A program made the translations under genes and the position numbers. The notes beneath the pieces are model-generated. The model searched no databases, was not told where the DNA came from, and was given only the letters and a program-made list of their open reading frames with translations. Positions 1 to 10,662 of a stretch of 64,000 nucleotides of DNA are shown here, piece after piece; position 1 is the stretch's first letter, and the number at the start of each line of letters is the position of its first letter. The DNA lies in NCBI GenBank assembly GCA_024449915.1, contig JAMZAV010001301.1, forward strand, positions 248,001 through 312,000, read 5' to 3'. This DNA comes from Sweltsa coloradensis. Its lineage: Eukaryota > Arthropoda > Insecta > Plecoptera > Chloroperlidae.

Positions 1-480
1 GTTAAATACTTGTTCCACAAAAGATTACAAACGACAGCGCTGTAACTACACAATATACCTAAGATCAACAAGAAAATAAACTATAAACAATTTATTTACT
101 TGTGTCTAAAGAAACTTAACTTTCAGTGTTGTAGACTTGCAAATTTATATTCAAGACTGGGCAGAAACGAGTGTGCTTTATTGTTTATGTATATATTAGA
201 AGAAAATTTAGCATGAAATTTTGGTGTTCCTGTATACATCATTAATAATTACAATAATACTTGAAAGCTTAAATAAAAATAAGTAGAAACGCCAATAATA
301 ATGGCAAGTATACATCAGTTTTAACTCAAATAGTAGACTCAACTATAGTAGAAGTTGTGCCGGAGCAAAATTTATATCGGCATTTGCAGTGGTATTTAGT
401 AATAGTTCAATGAACAGTAGGTAGCAATAGTTTGTAATGTCTGTGCTATTCTTTTGGTAATGGCTTCTTTTGATTTTAAT
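1..480. other. AT-rich intergenic or intronic DNA
   Basis: No gene, structured repeat or RNA was recognised here. The short open frames are what AT-rich random sequence would give. Confidence 0.5.
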
Positions 481-586
481 CATTGTTGTGTCTGCATTTA
501 TGTAGTTAGATTTATTTAGTTTTCCTCCTTTGCACATCAGTTTTTAACTGAATAGGATATGATGTTAAATAAATAAATACGTAAAA
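481..586 (+). repeat. LINE-type 3' tail fragment
   Basis: The segment reads TGTCTGCATTTATGTAGTTA, then a CCTCCTTTG block, CAGTTTTTAACTGAATAGG and GATGTTAAATAAATAAATA. The same ordered blocks close the longer copies at 40790-41152 and 44728-45168. An (AAAT)n end suggests the 3' terminus of a non-LTR retroelement or a SINE borrowing that tail. No coding part is present. Confidence 0.5.
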
Positions 587-726
587 TTAATAAAATTAAT
601 TTTATGTTAAATAAGAACAAATACAAATTGAAAATTGTTTCGCTGTTGTTTAATCGATACAATTTCTGGACGAGACAAACGAAGAAACAGAAAGCTACTA
701 CATCACCTCACTCGTTTAGCCCCATT

Positions 727-1173
727 CAGTGGCGTATCCAAGGGGGGGGGGGAGAGGGGGGACAACCCCCCCCCCCCCCCCTTTTGCCAAAGAAAAGTGT
801 GAAAGTGCACTTAAACGTTTCAATGGAGAATTTAGAATAACTGTTTTAAAGCAAAACAAAATGCAAATTACCATCTAACCAAAAGAGGATTTAAGTAAAT
901 ATACAAATTTGGTTATTGTGATGCTTTAAAACGCACAGTTTTTCACCAAAATGAACTTGAAAGAGAAAACTTTTAGATTAAAAACAGGATTTTAGTAGAA
1001 TAAAAGTTAGTCGTTGTGATGCTTTAAAACGCACAGATTTTCACCAAAATGACCTTGAAGAAGAAATTTTTCCGGTTGGCAAGCCCCCCGGACCCCTCAC
1101 TTAGCCTTCGGTACATCTATGAATTAATTGGTTGACCCCCCCCCCCCTTTATGAATTCCTGGATACGCCACTG
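727..1173. mobile_element. hAT-like MITE, family CAGTGGCGTATCC, copy 1
   Basis: Terminal inverted repeats are CAGTGGCGTATCCA at the left and its counterpart TGGATACGCCACTG at the right. The flanks look like an 8-bp target duplication damaged by one base: CCCCATT (720-726) against CCCCGATT (1174-1181). Behind the left end lies a G run and a C run of about 17, and a shorter C run lies near the right end. The interior repeats a module containing GATGCTTTAAAACGCACAG and TTTCACCAAAATGA. It encodes no transposase, so it is non-autonomous. Copies at 16262 and 52719 share the ends. Eight-bp duplications and CAG ends are the hallmark of hAT elements. Confidence 0.85.
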
Positions 1174-1181
1174 CCCCGATT

Positions 1182-1982
1182 ACTCTAGAACCTCGCTAAT
1201 TGATTTCTCTGCACAGCCTCACCTACTTCACAAATTAAACACCAAGAAGAAGAAGAATCTAAATAACTTTCACACATTACCTATCTTCATTTGTTTAATT
1301 ACCCTCTGCGCGCATGCGCAAAGCTATCTGGGACGTGACCTTGAAATGCTCGTGATCAATGGATGTTCGGTTCCCAGGAGGAACAGGGTCTGGGTTAGAC
1401 TTGTTCGTATTTGTGTCGATGGGAGTTTCAGTCGGATGAAAGTGTCAAACTTGGGAATCTAGATAGGATTGGAACAATAAAAAAACATTGCCTTGGACGT
1501 TGGTGGTTTATGTTTTCTTGTGTGTACTTCTGTGGTTACTGTGAGGTTTGGGGTACAATAAACGTCTGTTTGCTAACTAACTCGACAAGGTTAGCACATA
1601 ATTACTTTTCGAAGACATTTTTTTCCCACTTCTTTTGAAGAAACAACTTTGAAAGGGAATGCTCAAGGTCTATCTGTTTATATCTGAAATAGGACCTCAA
1701 ATCCGCTATTTGCATTTTGTCATATATGGAAATCATGTAAACAATTTCAGTGAGAATTGTAGATGGCCAGAATAAAGGGTATCTGAAATATATTTTGGTC
1801 TGTGAGCCTACTAACTGCTTGCATGCTAACAATGATCAACACTTAGAGTGATGTAACGTAGAGCTGTGTACGGCTGGCTATGAGTTAGCAGGCAAGTTGT
1901 TAGCAGGGTAGCAGGCCAAAATGTGTATTTCATGCCCAAAACATTGGAACCTGATGGATGTAGGGCTCGTATTTGTTATATA
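1182..1982. other. No gene recognised; one NRF-1-like palindrome
   Basis: This gap holds GCGCATGCGCA at 1310-1320, a match to the NRF-1 consensus, in a slightly GC-richer patch. No exon with convincing splice sites was found beside it, and the short plus-strand open frames look non-coding. Confidence 0.3.
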
Positions 1983-2567
1983 CTAGGCCGCTTCGTGAAC
2001 GCTTTTTTTAGTCGCGTTGATGGATGAGCTTTTTTTTGTAAGTTTCTAGTTTACGTAGGACCACTTTTCCTTTGCAAGTGCTTTTTGAATGCATTGTAGG
2101 TGATTGTTGTCAAGTTTCTATTGTTACTTGTTAATTGTTATTATAAACCTAAAAAAATTCATAATAAAACCTTTATTCTATGGATTCTTGCTAACTTTTT
2201 CAACTGTTTCTATCAAAAAGCAATACATCACCATAACCTTAATGCCCATGTAAAATATGAACGTTGTAGCCCCACCCGTTTGGTCAGAATCGGCCCAAAT
2301 GGCACGAAAATATCGCACTAAAAATCGAAAAAAATTCGAAAAGTACGATATTCATGAGAAATATTTCTTCGATCGTAGGGGGCCTACCCAAAAACGTGGC
2401 AGGTTTAAGTTCAGAGATTTCGAAGGTCCCCTCAAATTTTCCATCAAGATCGCATATGCCGTTTGCCCGGTAGAGTGCAAACATGCAAACAGACACACAC
2501 AAAAAAAAAAACGAGCTAAATTTGTTTGGGGGTCAGTGAAATTGAAGTCTTCGCTTCTCTCATCCAA
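1983..2567 (-). mobile_element. Helitron-like non-autonomous element, subfamily A
   Basis: Read on the minus strand it starts TTGGATGAGAGAAGCGAAGA near 2567. It then carries the family body (GACCAAACGGGTGGGGCTAC) and ends with the subterminal GCTCATCCATCAACGCGACT, a diverged hairpin and CTAG at 1983-1986. The terminus resembles the 6283-6855 copy (CGCAAACGCTTTTTTAGTCG type), so these two form a branch. It has no Rep/helicase coding capacity. Confidence 0.7.
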
Positions 2568-2640
2568 TAAAAGTGAGCTGAATATAATATTTTGGTGCGT
2601 AGTCGAGTTTGTCATGTTGATCATTAATCAATCAAATAAA

Positions 2641-3094
2641 TTCTCGTGGGATACCTGCCCAGGGTGCAATGCAAGCCCCTCTTCACGTGTCTAACTAGGT
2701 AGGATATTGGAGTTAGGAGAATTATGAAAGAATGTCCGAGGGCTGTTTAAGAGGACTTAATTCCTTGCATTCACATTAAAGAGTTAGGGAAACGTCTAAA
2801 AAAATCTTCAGTGAGGATTGCCGGTCTCGACTGGATTTGAACCAGGAACGTCCTAAATCATGATGTTAATTTGACGATAATGATTTATGTAATGTTACTT
2901 TACGTCTTTATTAATGCACTAAGGCTATTTGAGACGATGAGAGTGATAGATGACGATGAAGGACGATTACATAAAAAAAAACATGCCTTATGCGGGATTC
3001 GAACCCACGTCCTCGTAGAGCCATTCGCTACGGACCAGCGCCCTAATCGTATGTGCCACCGTGAACCGCCTCAACCCTTGAGCCAACACTGTCG
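2641..3094 (-). mobile_element. SINE1 (tRNA-headed), split by a second SINE
   Basis: On the minus strand the 3' tail (CACCCTGGGCAGG type, ending in a TCCCACGAGAA-like block) lies at 2641-2690. The body follows, and the B-box region TGGTTCAAATCCAG is near 2846. The element stops around 2866 and its expected 5' head (CCGACAGTGTTGGCT) resumes at 3076-3094. In between sits another SINE, so this is a nested insertion. Pol III A/B-box remnants make it a tRNA-derived SINE. Confidence 0.7.
2884..3075 (-). mobile_element. SINE-L: Leu/Ser-tRNA-like head with the shared 3' tail
   Basis: The minus strand begins with a tRNA-like head (GCGGTTCACGGTGGCACATA, then GACGTGGGTTCGAATCCCGC as T arm and B box). 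A long variable-arm-like segment (GGCTCTACGAGG) points to a Leu or Ser-type ancestor. The tail GTGCATTAATAAAGACG follows. The copy at 18778-18955 has the same order. The tail is the one that closes the 5S-headed SINE. Confidence 0.7.
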
Positions 3095-3824
3095 GTGTCG
3101 GTACATGTATCATGCACAACTCTATAATATAGATCTTAGAAATAATTGAGTTAAATGGTAGTTATCTAATAGAGACATTCTATATGTGCAGTCCCACCAA
3201 CTGGTTTCTACAGGTTGACAAGCCAGGTCGGTCCACCTTCTCGGCCTTCCAGATTAAGCCGTGACAAACCACTTCCTACTGAATCATGCAAGGACGACGC
3301 TCGACCATTCAATTGATTCGAGCACAATGTTGCCACATCTGTGATGTAAAGATATCCTACGCAAATCACTTATTTGGCGTCAATGTTCTTGTGCAAGGTG
3401 TACAGCTCATTGCATGCATAGTTTAATTAAAATGTCACTCTTCATTTCAATTTTGCAGTACTGAGGTCATCGGGTAAATTTTACACATGAACCCTTGATG
3501 CCACATTTGTTTGATTTCGCATTGATATAATTGAAAAGATTTATTACTAAAAACTTACGTTTACAATACGTTTTTACTTTTACTTATAAGGCCTAAAGTA
3601 GTTGACGATGATATGCTAGACGAGCTTGTAATTACGTTATTAAGGCAGATACAAAGCTTTGGCAATACTAAAGACTTAGGCTGAGTAAATGATCATTATC
3701 TTAACGATAAAAGAGAAGTGTTTGTCTGTGCACCCCGATGGACATTATCACAGACAAAGGATCACCTTTCTCGTATCAACATCAGTCAAACACAGTAGAG
3801 TAGCTCTTTATTTATAATACCAGA
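3095..3824. other. No feature recognised
   Basis: Unique-looking AT-rich sequence. No splice-bounded open frame, tRNA or repeat end was seen. Confidence 0.4.
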
Positions 3825-4015
3825 TGGGGATTAACCTACCTGGAGTGCAATGCATGCATCTCTTAAGATGCCTAACTAGATATTTTGGAGTTAGGACAAT
3901 TGTGAAGATATGTCTTAAAAATGTTAAAAATTACTCCTCGAGACAATCCTTCATTCAGGATTGCCAGAGGCGGGAATCGTACCCGTGTCCTCCCGCATCA
4001 GAGTCCTCTGTCTGT
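3825..4015 (-). mobile_element. SINE1 copy
   Basis: The minus strand has the SINE1 B-box region CGGGTACGATTCCCGCC, the body block CAATCCTGAATGAAGGATTG and a diverged tail (GCATTGCACTCCAGGTAGG) at the low-coordinate end. It is worn by point changes but collinear with the 14052 and 60744 copies. Confidence 0.65.
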
Positions 4016-4058
4016 CACCTGATAACATATTATTCTAAGTTGTCTCTACCTTGTATTT

Positions 4059-4437
4059 ACGGGGGGGGAGGGGGGGGGGATTTCCCCTCTCTGGTAATTT
4101 CATCCATGGCTCTGTTTTACTGAAAGTTATCCTCGCCGGGGATGGCTAAATCCCCACCTCTGGATACCCATCTCATCTTATAACATATCAAGTGACTTTA
4201 TCTCGTAAAGTTTATAAATAATGCGTCAATTTACACATATTCCTACCATAAAGTGTTTGTTCATTAATAAACCAATCCTGCAATGGACTCTTTTTATCCT
4301 TTCAAAAAAAATACCTCAGATCGCTTCTAAGGCCATCTCGAGGGCAATTATACCTAAAATAAAAATTGCTCATACAGACCACACAATTAATATACATGGT
4401 CATTCCCCTCTCTGCCAAGCAGTCAATTCGCATGCTT
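4059..4437 (-). mobile_element. Degraded hAT-like element related to 34951-35278
   Basis: The plus-strand sequence is collinear with the reverse complement of 34951-35278. Shared blocks are the G run, GGTAATTTCATCC, TGGCTCTGTTTTACTGAAAG, AAATCCCCACCTCTGGATAC, GCGTCAATTTACACATATTC and ATACCTCAGATCGC. An extra segment around 4248-4310 is absent from the other copy. The right end reads CAGTCAATTCGCATGCT, a decayed form of the CAATTCGCACCCTG terminus. The 167-codon open frame crossing it is not supported as a gene. Confidence 0.6.
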
Positions 4438-4767
4438 ATATATTATTTATAAAGTCCTCTCTATATCGGTTGATAGTGCAGAAACATCTCTACAGAATAT
4501 TAATGAATACCCTTATTGATAATCAACCGTCTATTCTTCTCCATCTGTGGCATCCACTTTCATCACAACGACCAGTATGGTCTCCCTTGCAGTTACAGCA
4601 TTGCATATGTATGTGTGTCAACGAAGCGTGTTCTAATGATACTTTGTCTACGGAGTTATTAAAATGCATCTACGCCACTTCACTCGTGTCTTGTAAGGGA
4701 CACTCCATTAGCCTCCAAGTATAGAGAGCATTGCGTAAGAACAATGTAAACACGGGTGACATACCGA

Positions 4768-4792
4768 CCAATCAGAACACTTGATGACGTCA
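4768..4792. promoter_or_regulatory. CCAAT box next to a CRE palindrome
   Basis: CCAATCAG (4768-4775) is followed 9 bp later by TGACGTCA (4785-4792), the full CREB/ATF palindrome. This spacing is usual in TATA-less promoters. No first exon was identified, so this is a sequence-only candidate. Confidence 0.3.
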
Positions 4793-4962
4793 TCTGGACA
4801 CGTGCCTTGTGTGGTTAGTAGGTGCAGCATTTGAATAAACATGGCACAGCCTTCTAGGAAGACGAGATCGGAATGAGAATTGAGCTGTTTGTCTGGAAAT
4901 GGGGAGCGGGATGAAGAATGGTTTATTTTAGTCGTTGACTGCAGAGTTGTGTTAGGTGAGGC

Positions 4963-5013
4963 ACTGCCACCTAGATGTTGCTCGTGAAACACGAGTAGCA
5001 TCTAGGAGGCAGT
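4963..5013. repeat. Near-perfect hairpin, 24-bp arms, 3-base loop
   Basis: ACTGCCACCTAGATGTTGCT continues to CTCGTG, then AAA, then the inverted copy ending CATCTAGGAGGCAGT. About 21 of 24 arm positions pair. GTTAGGTGAGG also occurs as a direct repeat on both sides of the hairpin. It could be a small foldback element or a structured RNA locus. Confidence 0.6.
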
Positions 5014-6282
5014 TAGGTGAGGTTTTGTGGATGGGATAGTGAGAACTAGAAAAGTTGTCGTGAAGATTGGAATGTGTGCAGGTGATGAAAAACAAAATGT
5101 TTCACACAAGGATTTTTATGAGGTTACAATCATTGTTGTAAGCGCTCTATTGAAACTTGCGAGTTATATAATATTTACAACGATCTAGAGGCATCATGCG
5201 TTTAAATCTCTTCTTATGAAATACTCGAACGTGTTTTCTTAAGGATTTGTCAGTCTCAAGATAAATGTGCTATTTTCTAGAACACTTGTTTAGGAATAGC
5301 TTGCCAACTCTCCGGTGAATTGAAATGGACTCAAATGAGCATGGACAAACCAAATTTGGATAAACCTCCATCGTCGAGATTCTCGGAGATTCTCCCGCGT
5401 AACTAATAATCCAAGTACTCCTACTTTAAGTACCAAAACAAAATTTATTTATTTATTTATTTTATTTTATATTATTTGTTCCGTAACACATTCATTGTTT
5501 AAATGTATCACGAGGATGGCAGAAAAGAGCAGAGCTCCAAACACACTTGGTGACTGCCAACCTTATAACAATAAATATAATAAAAGATAACAACATTATT
5601 ACAATCATTAGTAAACCTATAAAATATAGAAAATAAGTAAATAAATATACACTTCAATGAATTACTATAAAAATGAATCAGTATACATTAGAGTTGTTTT
5701 ATTATGTCAATGTTTGTGACCCTTAAATTTCTTAACCTTTAAATGTGCCACTAAGAAATCAAGGGGCGTAGGATTTCGAATCGAGAAGGAATTTAAGAAT
5801 CTATACCAAACAATTTGGGTGTGTTTTTAATGTATACTGAATAATCCATTCCTAGTAATTCCTGGATAATATGGTCTGGACCTTCGGGCAAACCCTGATG
5901 TCATCTTCATCGGTTGTTGTAAACAGACTATTATATCCCACACATCCTTACTGACCTGTCCAATCATCTAGAATAAACTAGGCTTAATTGATTGATTATA
6001 GACCCTACGTACTGAATCCCAAGTATTGATGCATCCTCTAAATTGTTCTGAGAAACTACTTCCTTTAGTACTGAAACTTCCAGTTATAGCCTAAGGTCAT
6101 CCCAGAGGGTAAGAAACGTTTTTGTGCATGAAGGAATAATTGACATATTGAGTGCATATCATTACAGAGAACGAGTCGCTGGTAATAATTCCCCGGCGCT
6201 CCAGGGGACATGTTACCTTCGTCAGTGTCATCTTCGGACAGCAAACGCAATGGACCGGGAAACAAGGATTATCTCATCATTA
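5014..6282. other. No gene; AT-rich with a short ATTT microsatellite
   Basis: An (ATTT)n/(TTTTA)n tract lies near 5442-5475. A minus-strand block around 5500-5560 (CTTTTCTGCCATCC) has a loose relative near 28010-28035. No coding or RNA feature was supported. Confidence 0.4.
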
Positions 6283-6855
6283 TCGGATGAGCGAAGCGAA
6301 GACTTCAATTTCACTGACCCCCCAAGAAATTTAGCTCGGGTTTTTTTTTTTCTGTTTGTTCGCTCTCTACCAAGCAAACGTCATATCCGATCTTGATGAA
6401 AATTGGAGGAGACTTTCGAAATCTCTAAACTTAGAGGTGTATTGTTTTTGGGTACAATCGAAGAAATATTTCTCATGAATATCGTAATTTAGATTTTTTC
6501 GATTTTTAGTGAAAAATATTTTCGTGACATTTGGGCCGATTTTGACCAAACGGGTGGGGCTACAACGTTCATTTTATACATGGACATTTAGATTAAGGTG
6601 ATGTCGTACCTTTTGAAAGAAAAAGTTTAAAAAGTTAGTCAGAATCAAAAGAAATAAAGCTTTTAAATATAAGTTTTTAACGGTGAATAATAACAATTGA
6701 CAAGTAACAATAGAAACTTGACAACTATCACCTACAATGCGTAGGCAGCAAAGCAAAGCACTTGCAAAAGTAAAGATATCCCACGCAAACTAAAAACTTT
6801 TAAAAAAAAGCTCATCCATCAACGCGACTAAAAAAGCGTTTGCGAAGCTTCCTAG
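6283..6855 (+). mobile_element. Helitron-like element, subfamily A, with 5' TC
   Basis: It starts TCGGATGAGCGAAGCGAAGA after ATTA. It ends GCTCATCCATCAACGCGACT, then AAAAAAGCGTTTGCGAAGCTT, then CCTAG, with T next. The site is A|T without duplication, as for Helitrons, and this copy keeps the canonical TC start. A T-rich tract follows the ACCCCCC block near the 5' end. It is non-coding. Confidence 0.75.
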
Positions 6856-7044
6856 TGTATTCAATGTAAAAGATTGGATCGTCTGTCAATTATATCCTGT
6901 AGTTTGAATGATGAGTAGGTTTGTTCTAGACCTCGATCTGTATTATGCACTGAGGCACTTTGCTCAAGCGGACAAAGTGGAAGTTCAGCTGTCAACCCTA
7001 TCGCACACATTGTTCTCGCAAGGCGTGTTGACTTCACAGTGGTT

Positions 7045-7224
7045 GGTGATGGGTGATGGGTGATGGGTGATGGGTGATGGGTGATGGGTGATGGGTGATG
7101 GGTGATGGGTGATGGGTGATGGGTGATGGGTGATGGGTGATGGGTGATGGGTGATGGGTGATGGGTGATGGGTGATGGGTGATGGGTGATGGGTGATGGG
7201 TGATGGGTGATGGGTGATGGGTGA
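7045..7224 (+). repeat. Heptamer array (GATGGGT)n, about 26 perfect copies
   Basis: The array is uninterrupted, with a 7-bp period. Every unit supplies GGG separated by TGAT, so any four units satisfy a G3-N4 quadruplex pattern on the plus strand. The minus-strand open frames across it (Pro-Ser-Pro-Ile-Thr-His-His) are by-products of the repeat. Two smaller arrays of the same unit follow at 8228 and 8536. Confidence 0.97.
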
Positions 7225-8227
7225 GGTGCATTGCAACCTTATTGCAACCAGACCAATTAGTGTGTCATCCTTCCCGGAAATATTACATCTACCTGCAGCC
7301 TAGCTGTAACCACCATAGATGCATAGATTGACAGCGGCGAACAATTCTTTCACATTCTAACTTATCGTCACCCCAAAAATTATTTGTTCAATAAACCATT
7401 TTCATTCTTTTAAAGTTATGTGTTAAAATTTACTTTTTGGAACTTTTGTTGTATTTCAAATGCATTTGGTCCATATTTACAATCCTTTGCTATGGCAAAC
7501 GAGAGGCAGGTTTTTTCATTGTCCCTTTATTGCATGAAACGATGCGGGACATTGAACAAAATGGTCTATTGAACACAAAATTATATCTAAAAAAAGTTGA
7601 AATGGTCTATGGAACAAACAAGTTCTTAGGCGATTTAAGCCATTTTCCCGATTACTTTTCACATTTTAAAGTGGATTTTGAACAAATGTCACAACTGAAA
7701 ATGATTCATCATGTCATTTTCCTTGTTCAATATCCATATCCAATCAGAGGTAACTATTTTGGGCACCCCTGATAACACAAATGAAAAATTGTACTTGATT
7801 TTATATTATTTAAATTTTTTTTAAAATGATAGAATCGTTATATAGAATCAAAACTTCAAACATTATTTTCTTCAAATAGCAAAAGCGATATATTGAACAA
7901 ATGTAACAACTCAAAATGCTTCTTCCTATCATATGCTTATGATACATGAACACAAGGTAGACCACTAATTCAATGCCACGTTTTGCACGTAAATTAATAA
8001 GTTCCCTTTTTGTTGCAGTTAAAAATAATTATTTGATAATTACGTGTATGAAACCCATCACCGGGAGCAAAGCCCCTCTGAAGTTAATTAACCAGGTATT
8101 GGGTGTGAACTTTTCTATGCCTCCCGTTGTTCATTTGTTACCAACTCTTTAGTGATTAGTATTGTATTTTGGTCGAACTAAGAATTTCAAGTCAGGATAT
8201 AATAATTTAATTGGTGTGGTTCAAGAC
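7225..8227. other. Unassigned sequence between heptamer arrays
   Basis: AT-rich sequence. An open frame at 7437-7772 on the plus strand lacks GC3 bias and recognisable motifs. The phrase ATGGTCTATNGAACA recurs at 7560-7620, hinting at local duplication. No feature was called. Confidence 0.35.
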
Positions 8228-8259
8228 GATGGGTGGTGGGTGATGGGTGATGGGTGATG
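8228..8259 (+). repeat. Heptamer array, short second locus
   Basis: About four GATGGGT units, with one variant GTGGGTG unit at the 5' side. The third locus has the same variant in the same place, which suggests one seed copied to both sites. Confidence 0.9.
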
Positions 8260-8535
8260 TACGTGAAAATATCGTTTTGTGAATAGATGCTACAAAGCGC
8301 TATATTTTCAGTTAAAACTAAAGTTTTCAAGTCCAATTTTATTTTATTTTTCTTAGTATGTACAAATTGTTTATTCACATCTTTATTCTGTTGATATTAA
8401 TTCAACCTTGATGACCAAATTTCAAATTAAAAATCTGAAAAAAGTTCATACATAAGGTTTTAAAATTAGCCAAAAAATAGATGCTACAAATTGCTATAAA
8501 ATGATACTTGAAAATGCTATATACACGCACCTCTA

Positions 8536-8604
8536 GTGATGGGTGGTGGGTGATGGGTGATGGGTGATGGGTGATGGGTGATGGGTGATGGGTGATGGGA
8601 GATG
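8536..8604 (+). repeat. Heptamer array, third locus
   Basis: About nine GATGGGT units start with the same GGTGGGT variant as the 8228 array and end GATGGGAGATGAC. The sequence between loci 2 and 3 also carries related text (ATAGATGCTACAAAG near 8283 and ATAGATGCTACAAAT near 8477). A larger duplicated segment therefore probably carried the array along. Confidence 0.9.
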
Positions 8605-9076
8605 ACAAACGTACCCTTCAACAGTCGTGCTTGATGTATGAATGAGCGTACGACCTCTGATTCTTACGGGTTGAATCTGAATCCGAACAAATTAGCCACC
8701 CTGGACTATACGCTTTTAGAACATTCTATGATCTAAAAAGGCTAAAAAGGACGATTAAAACAAAACTACAATGCAAGTTCCAAACTAACGTTGGACAATG
8801 ACATTTTCGAGATGATATTCACAAAAGCAACTCCCTGGCTTGGAACTGCCACTTTGTGATTTAGCTATGTCTGCCCTCGTAATAACAGAGTGTTTCTTGA
8901 AAGCCATGGGAGGTCCTATTTGCATCTGGGATTGGCCACTTGTTGCTGCCTCCTGGGCGCATGCGCATCATTACATTGGTTCTGCGAGTCACAGAAGCGG
9001 ATCATTGGTCTGATCAGTGAGCACGAGTTACGTCATAGACTTGGTGGAGTTCACCAAGGAAGAACTGTAGTCTATA
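8605..9076. other. Unassigned; one NRF-1-like palindrome
   Basis: GCGCATGCGC lies at 8957-8966 in a modestly GC-rich patch. An open frame crossing this patch runs into the MITE at 9077 and is not supported as a gene. Confidence 0.3.
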
Positions 9077-9323
9077 GTGGTCCCAACGAAAGAATACAGG
9101 TGGCTCAAAATTGTTTTCCCAACATAACAACTTTGTCAACTCTATTCACGCTAGCTCAGCGTGGATCTTGCACACGGAGGAACTCTGTGATCTAGCACAG
9201 ATATTTTTTGCTTGTGCTGGTAAAATATATTTCTCTTTCATACACAAAGGCGACATTCCTTTTACCGCGCATTCAAACTACCCCTACCACTGCAAAGCAT
9301 CTGCATTCTTTCGTTGGAGCAAG
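9077..9323. mobile_element. TATA-duplicating MITE, copy 1 (247 bp)
   Basis: Ends are GTGGTCCCAACGAAAGAAT and, inverted, CTTGCTCCAACGAAAGAAT. Both flanks carry TATA (9073-9076 and 9324-9327). The interior holds CACGCTAGCTCAGCGTGGAT, itself a small palindrome. Copies at 29248 and 43369 have the same ends and almost the same length. There is no coding capacity. The superfamily is unclear: TA or TATA duplication would suit a Tc1/mariner-like or another 4-bp group. Confidence 0.85.
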
Positions 9324-9419
9324 TATATGCACGACAAGTAGCGATCCAAGTTCAATGACAAAGAAGAAATATCGTGTATAGTGGGAAGATTCTAATCATT
9401 CAGAGCTTATACCATCAAG

Positions 9420-9600
9420 AAATTGTCAAATCTATCCCGACTGGGGTTGGAACCCGGGTCTCCCACTTTCTGGGTAGGCGACTTAGCCAACCCCGGGAAT
9501 ATGAACTTCTAACCTGTTGTTGGATTGTAAAACTGGATGGATGGAACAGTACTGCAACGAATCTGCAGCCTTTGAACTGACCAAACAAAAATTATTTATA
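9420..9600 (-). mobile_element. tRNA-like repeat, T family, copy 1
   Basis: The minus strand carries GGTTGGCTAAGTCGCCTACC, then a GAA-centred anticodon-like loop, GTGGGAGACC and GGGTTCCAACCCC. These are collinear with the head at 18584. Upstream blocks (TTTGGTCAGTTCAA and TTGTTCCATCCATCCAGTT) also match 18484-18560, so the repeat unit is larger than the tRNA-like part. Confidence 0.6.
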
Positions 9601-10223
9601 ATGTTATTACCTAACGTAGGTATAAACAGTCTTATTTCACAATAGTTTGAAAATATAGAAAAAAGAATCAGTTAATGAACTGCTATTTTATTAAAAGTTT
9701 GTGAAATTAGTTTTTAATTTATCGATGTTTTTTAATCTCCAGTAAAAGCATGAAACTTACAAAAACGAAGTGAACAAAAAAGAAAGTAAAAAATTGCAAA
9801 TAACTTCAACAACGAAAACGTAGGCCTAGTAATGTTCCGTTCCGAATGACAGTTTGGTTTCAGTATAATTCTTAGATAATGTGTTTACAAATGAAGAGTT
9901 GAGAGTCAGTAACTATGTCACTGAACTCTTTCTTCTTGGAATATGAACCAGCCATAATATAATGACATAACGGGTTCTACCCTAAACAATGTACTATCCT
10001 TGTATCTTTGAACCCATATACATGTATCTCACTACAGTTTTCCTAGAAGATTTGTATCTAAGAAAATATAGCAATTAAAAGGTGGTGACATAAGAAAGTT
10101 ATTTATAGCTAGCCCTAATATATTTTTTAAATTGGTTATACACTTTTCTGAGAACAGAAAACATTTAAAATGATTACGGTACCTTTAGTGTTTCTGAAAA
10201 CTCGTGCATGTATCTTTGACCAG
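9601..10223. other. No feature recognised
   Basis: AT-rich unique sequence without supported open frames or repeat ends. Confidence 0.4.
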
Positions 10224-10662
10224 ACTTGATAAAATGATTAGGTAAGACCGAACTCCTTATAAGTTTTACATTCCTGATACTTCTTTCATATCCAACCCAG
10301 TTATAACTCCAAACTTGATCCAATGATTAGGTAAGACTGAACTCCTTATAAGTTTTACATTCCTGATACTTATTTCATATCCAACCCAGTTATAACTCCA
10401 AACTTGATCCAATGATTAGGTAAGACCGAACTCCTTATAAGTTTTATATTCCTGATACTTATTTCATATCCAACCCAGTTATAACTCCAAACTTGATCCA
10501 ATGATTAGGTAAGACTGAACTCCTTATAAGTTTTACATTCCTGATACTTCTTTCATATCCAACCCAGTTATAACTCCAAACTTGATCCAATGATTAGGTA
10601 AGACTGAACTCCTTAAAAGTTTTACATTCCTGATACTTCTTTCATATCCAACCCAGTTATAG
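10224..10662 (+). repeat. Tandem repeat, 89-bp unit, five copies
   Basis: CTTGATCCAATGATTAGG starts at 10314, 10403, 10492 and 10581, exactly 89 bp apart. A first, more divergent copy starts at 10224. Units differ at a few positions (ACTTCTTTC or ACTTATTTC, GACCG or GACTG). The array is non-coding. Confidence 0.95.

Noticed and set aside
4221..4724. 167-codon plus-strand frame, the longest in the window
   Set aside because: Its first part lies in a degraded hAT-like element shared with 34951-35278, composition is AT-driven and there are no motifs.
6985..7236. Minus-strand open frames coding for Pro-Ser-Pro-Ile-Thr-His-His repeats
   Set aside because: They are the translation of the GATGGGT heptamer array, which stays open in all frames. 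The flanks are not coding.
8890..9195. 101-codon frame with a Cys-rich start
   Set aside because: It runs straight into the MITE at 9077 and lacks splice or domain evidence.
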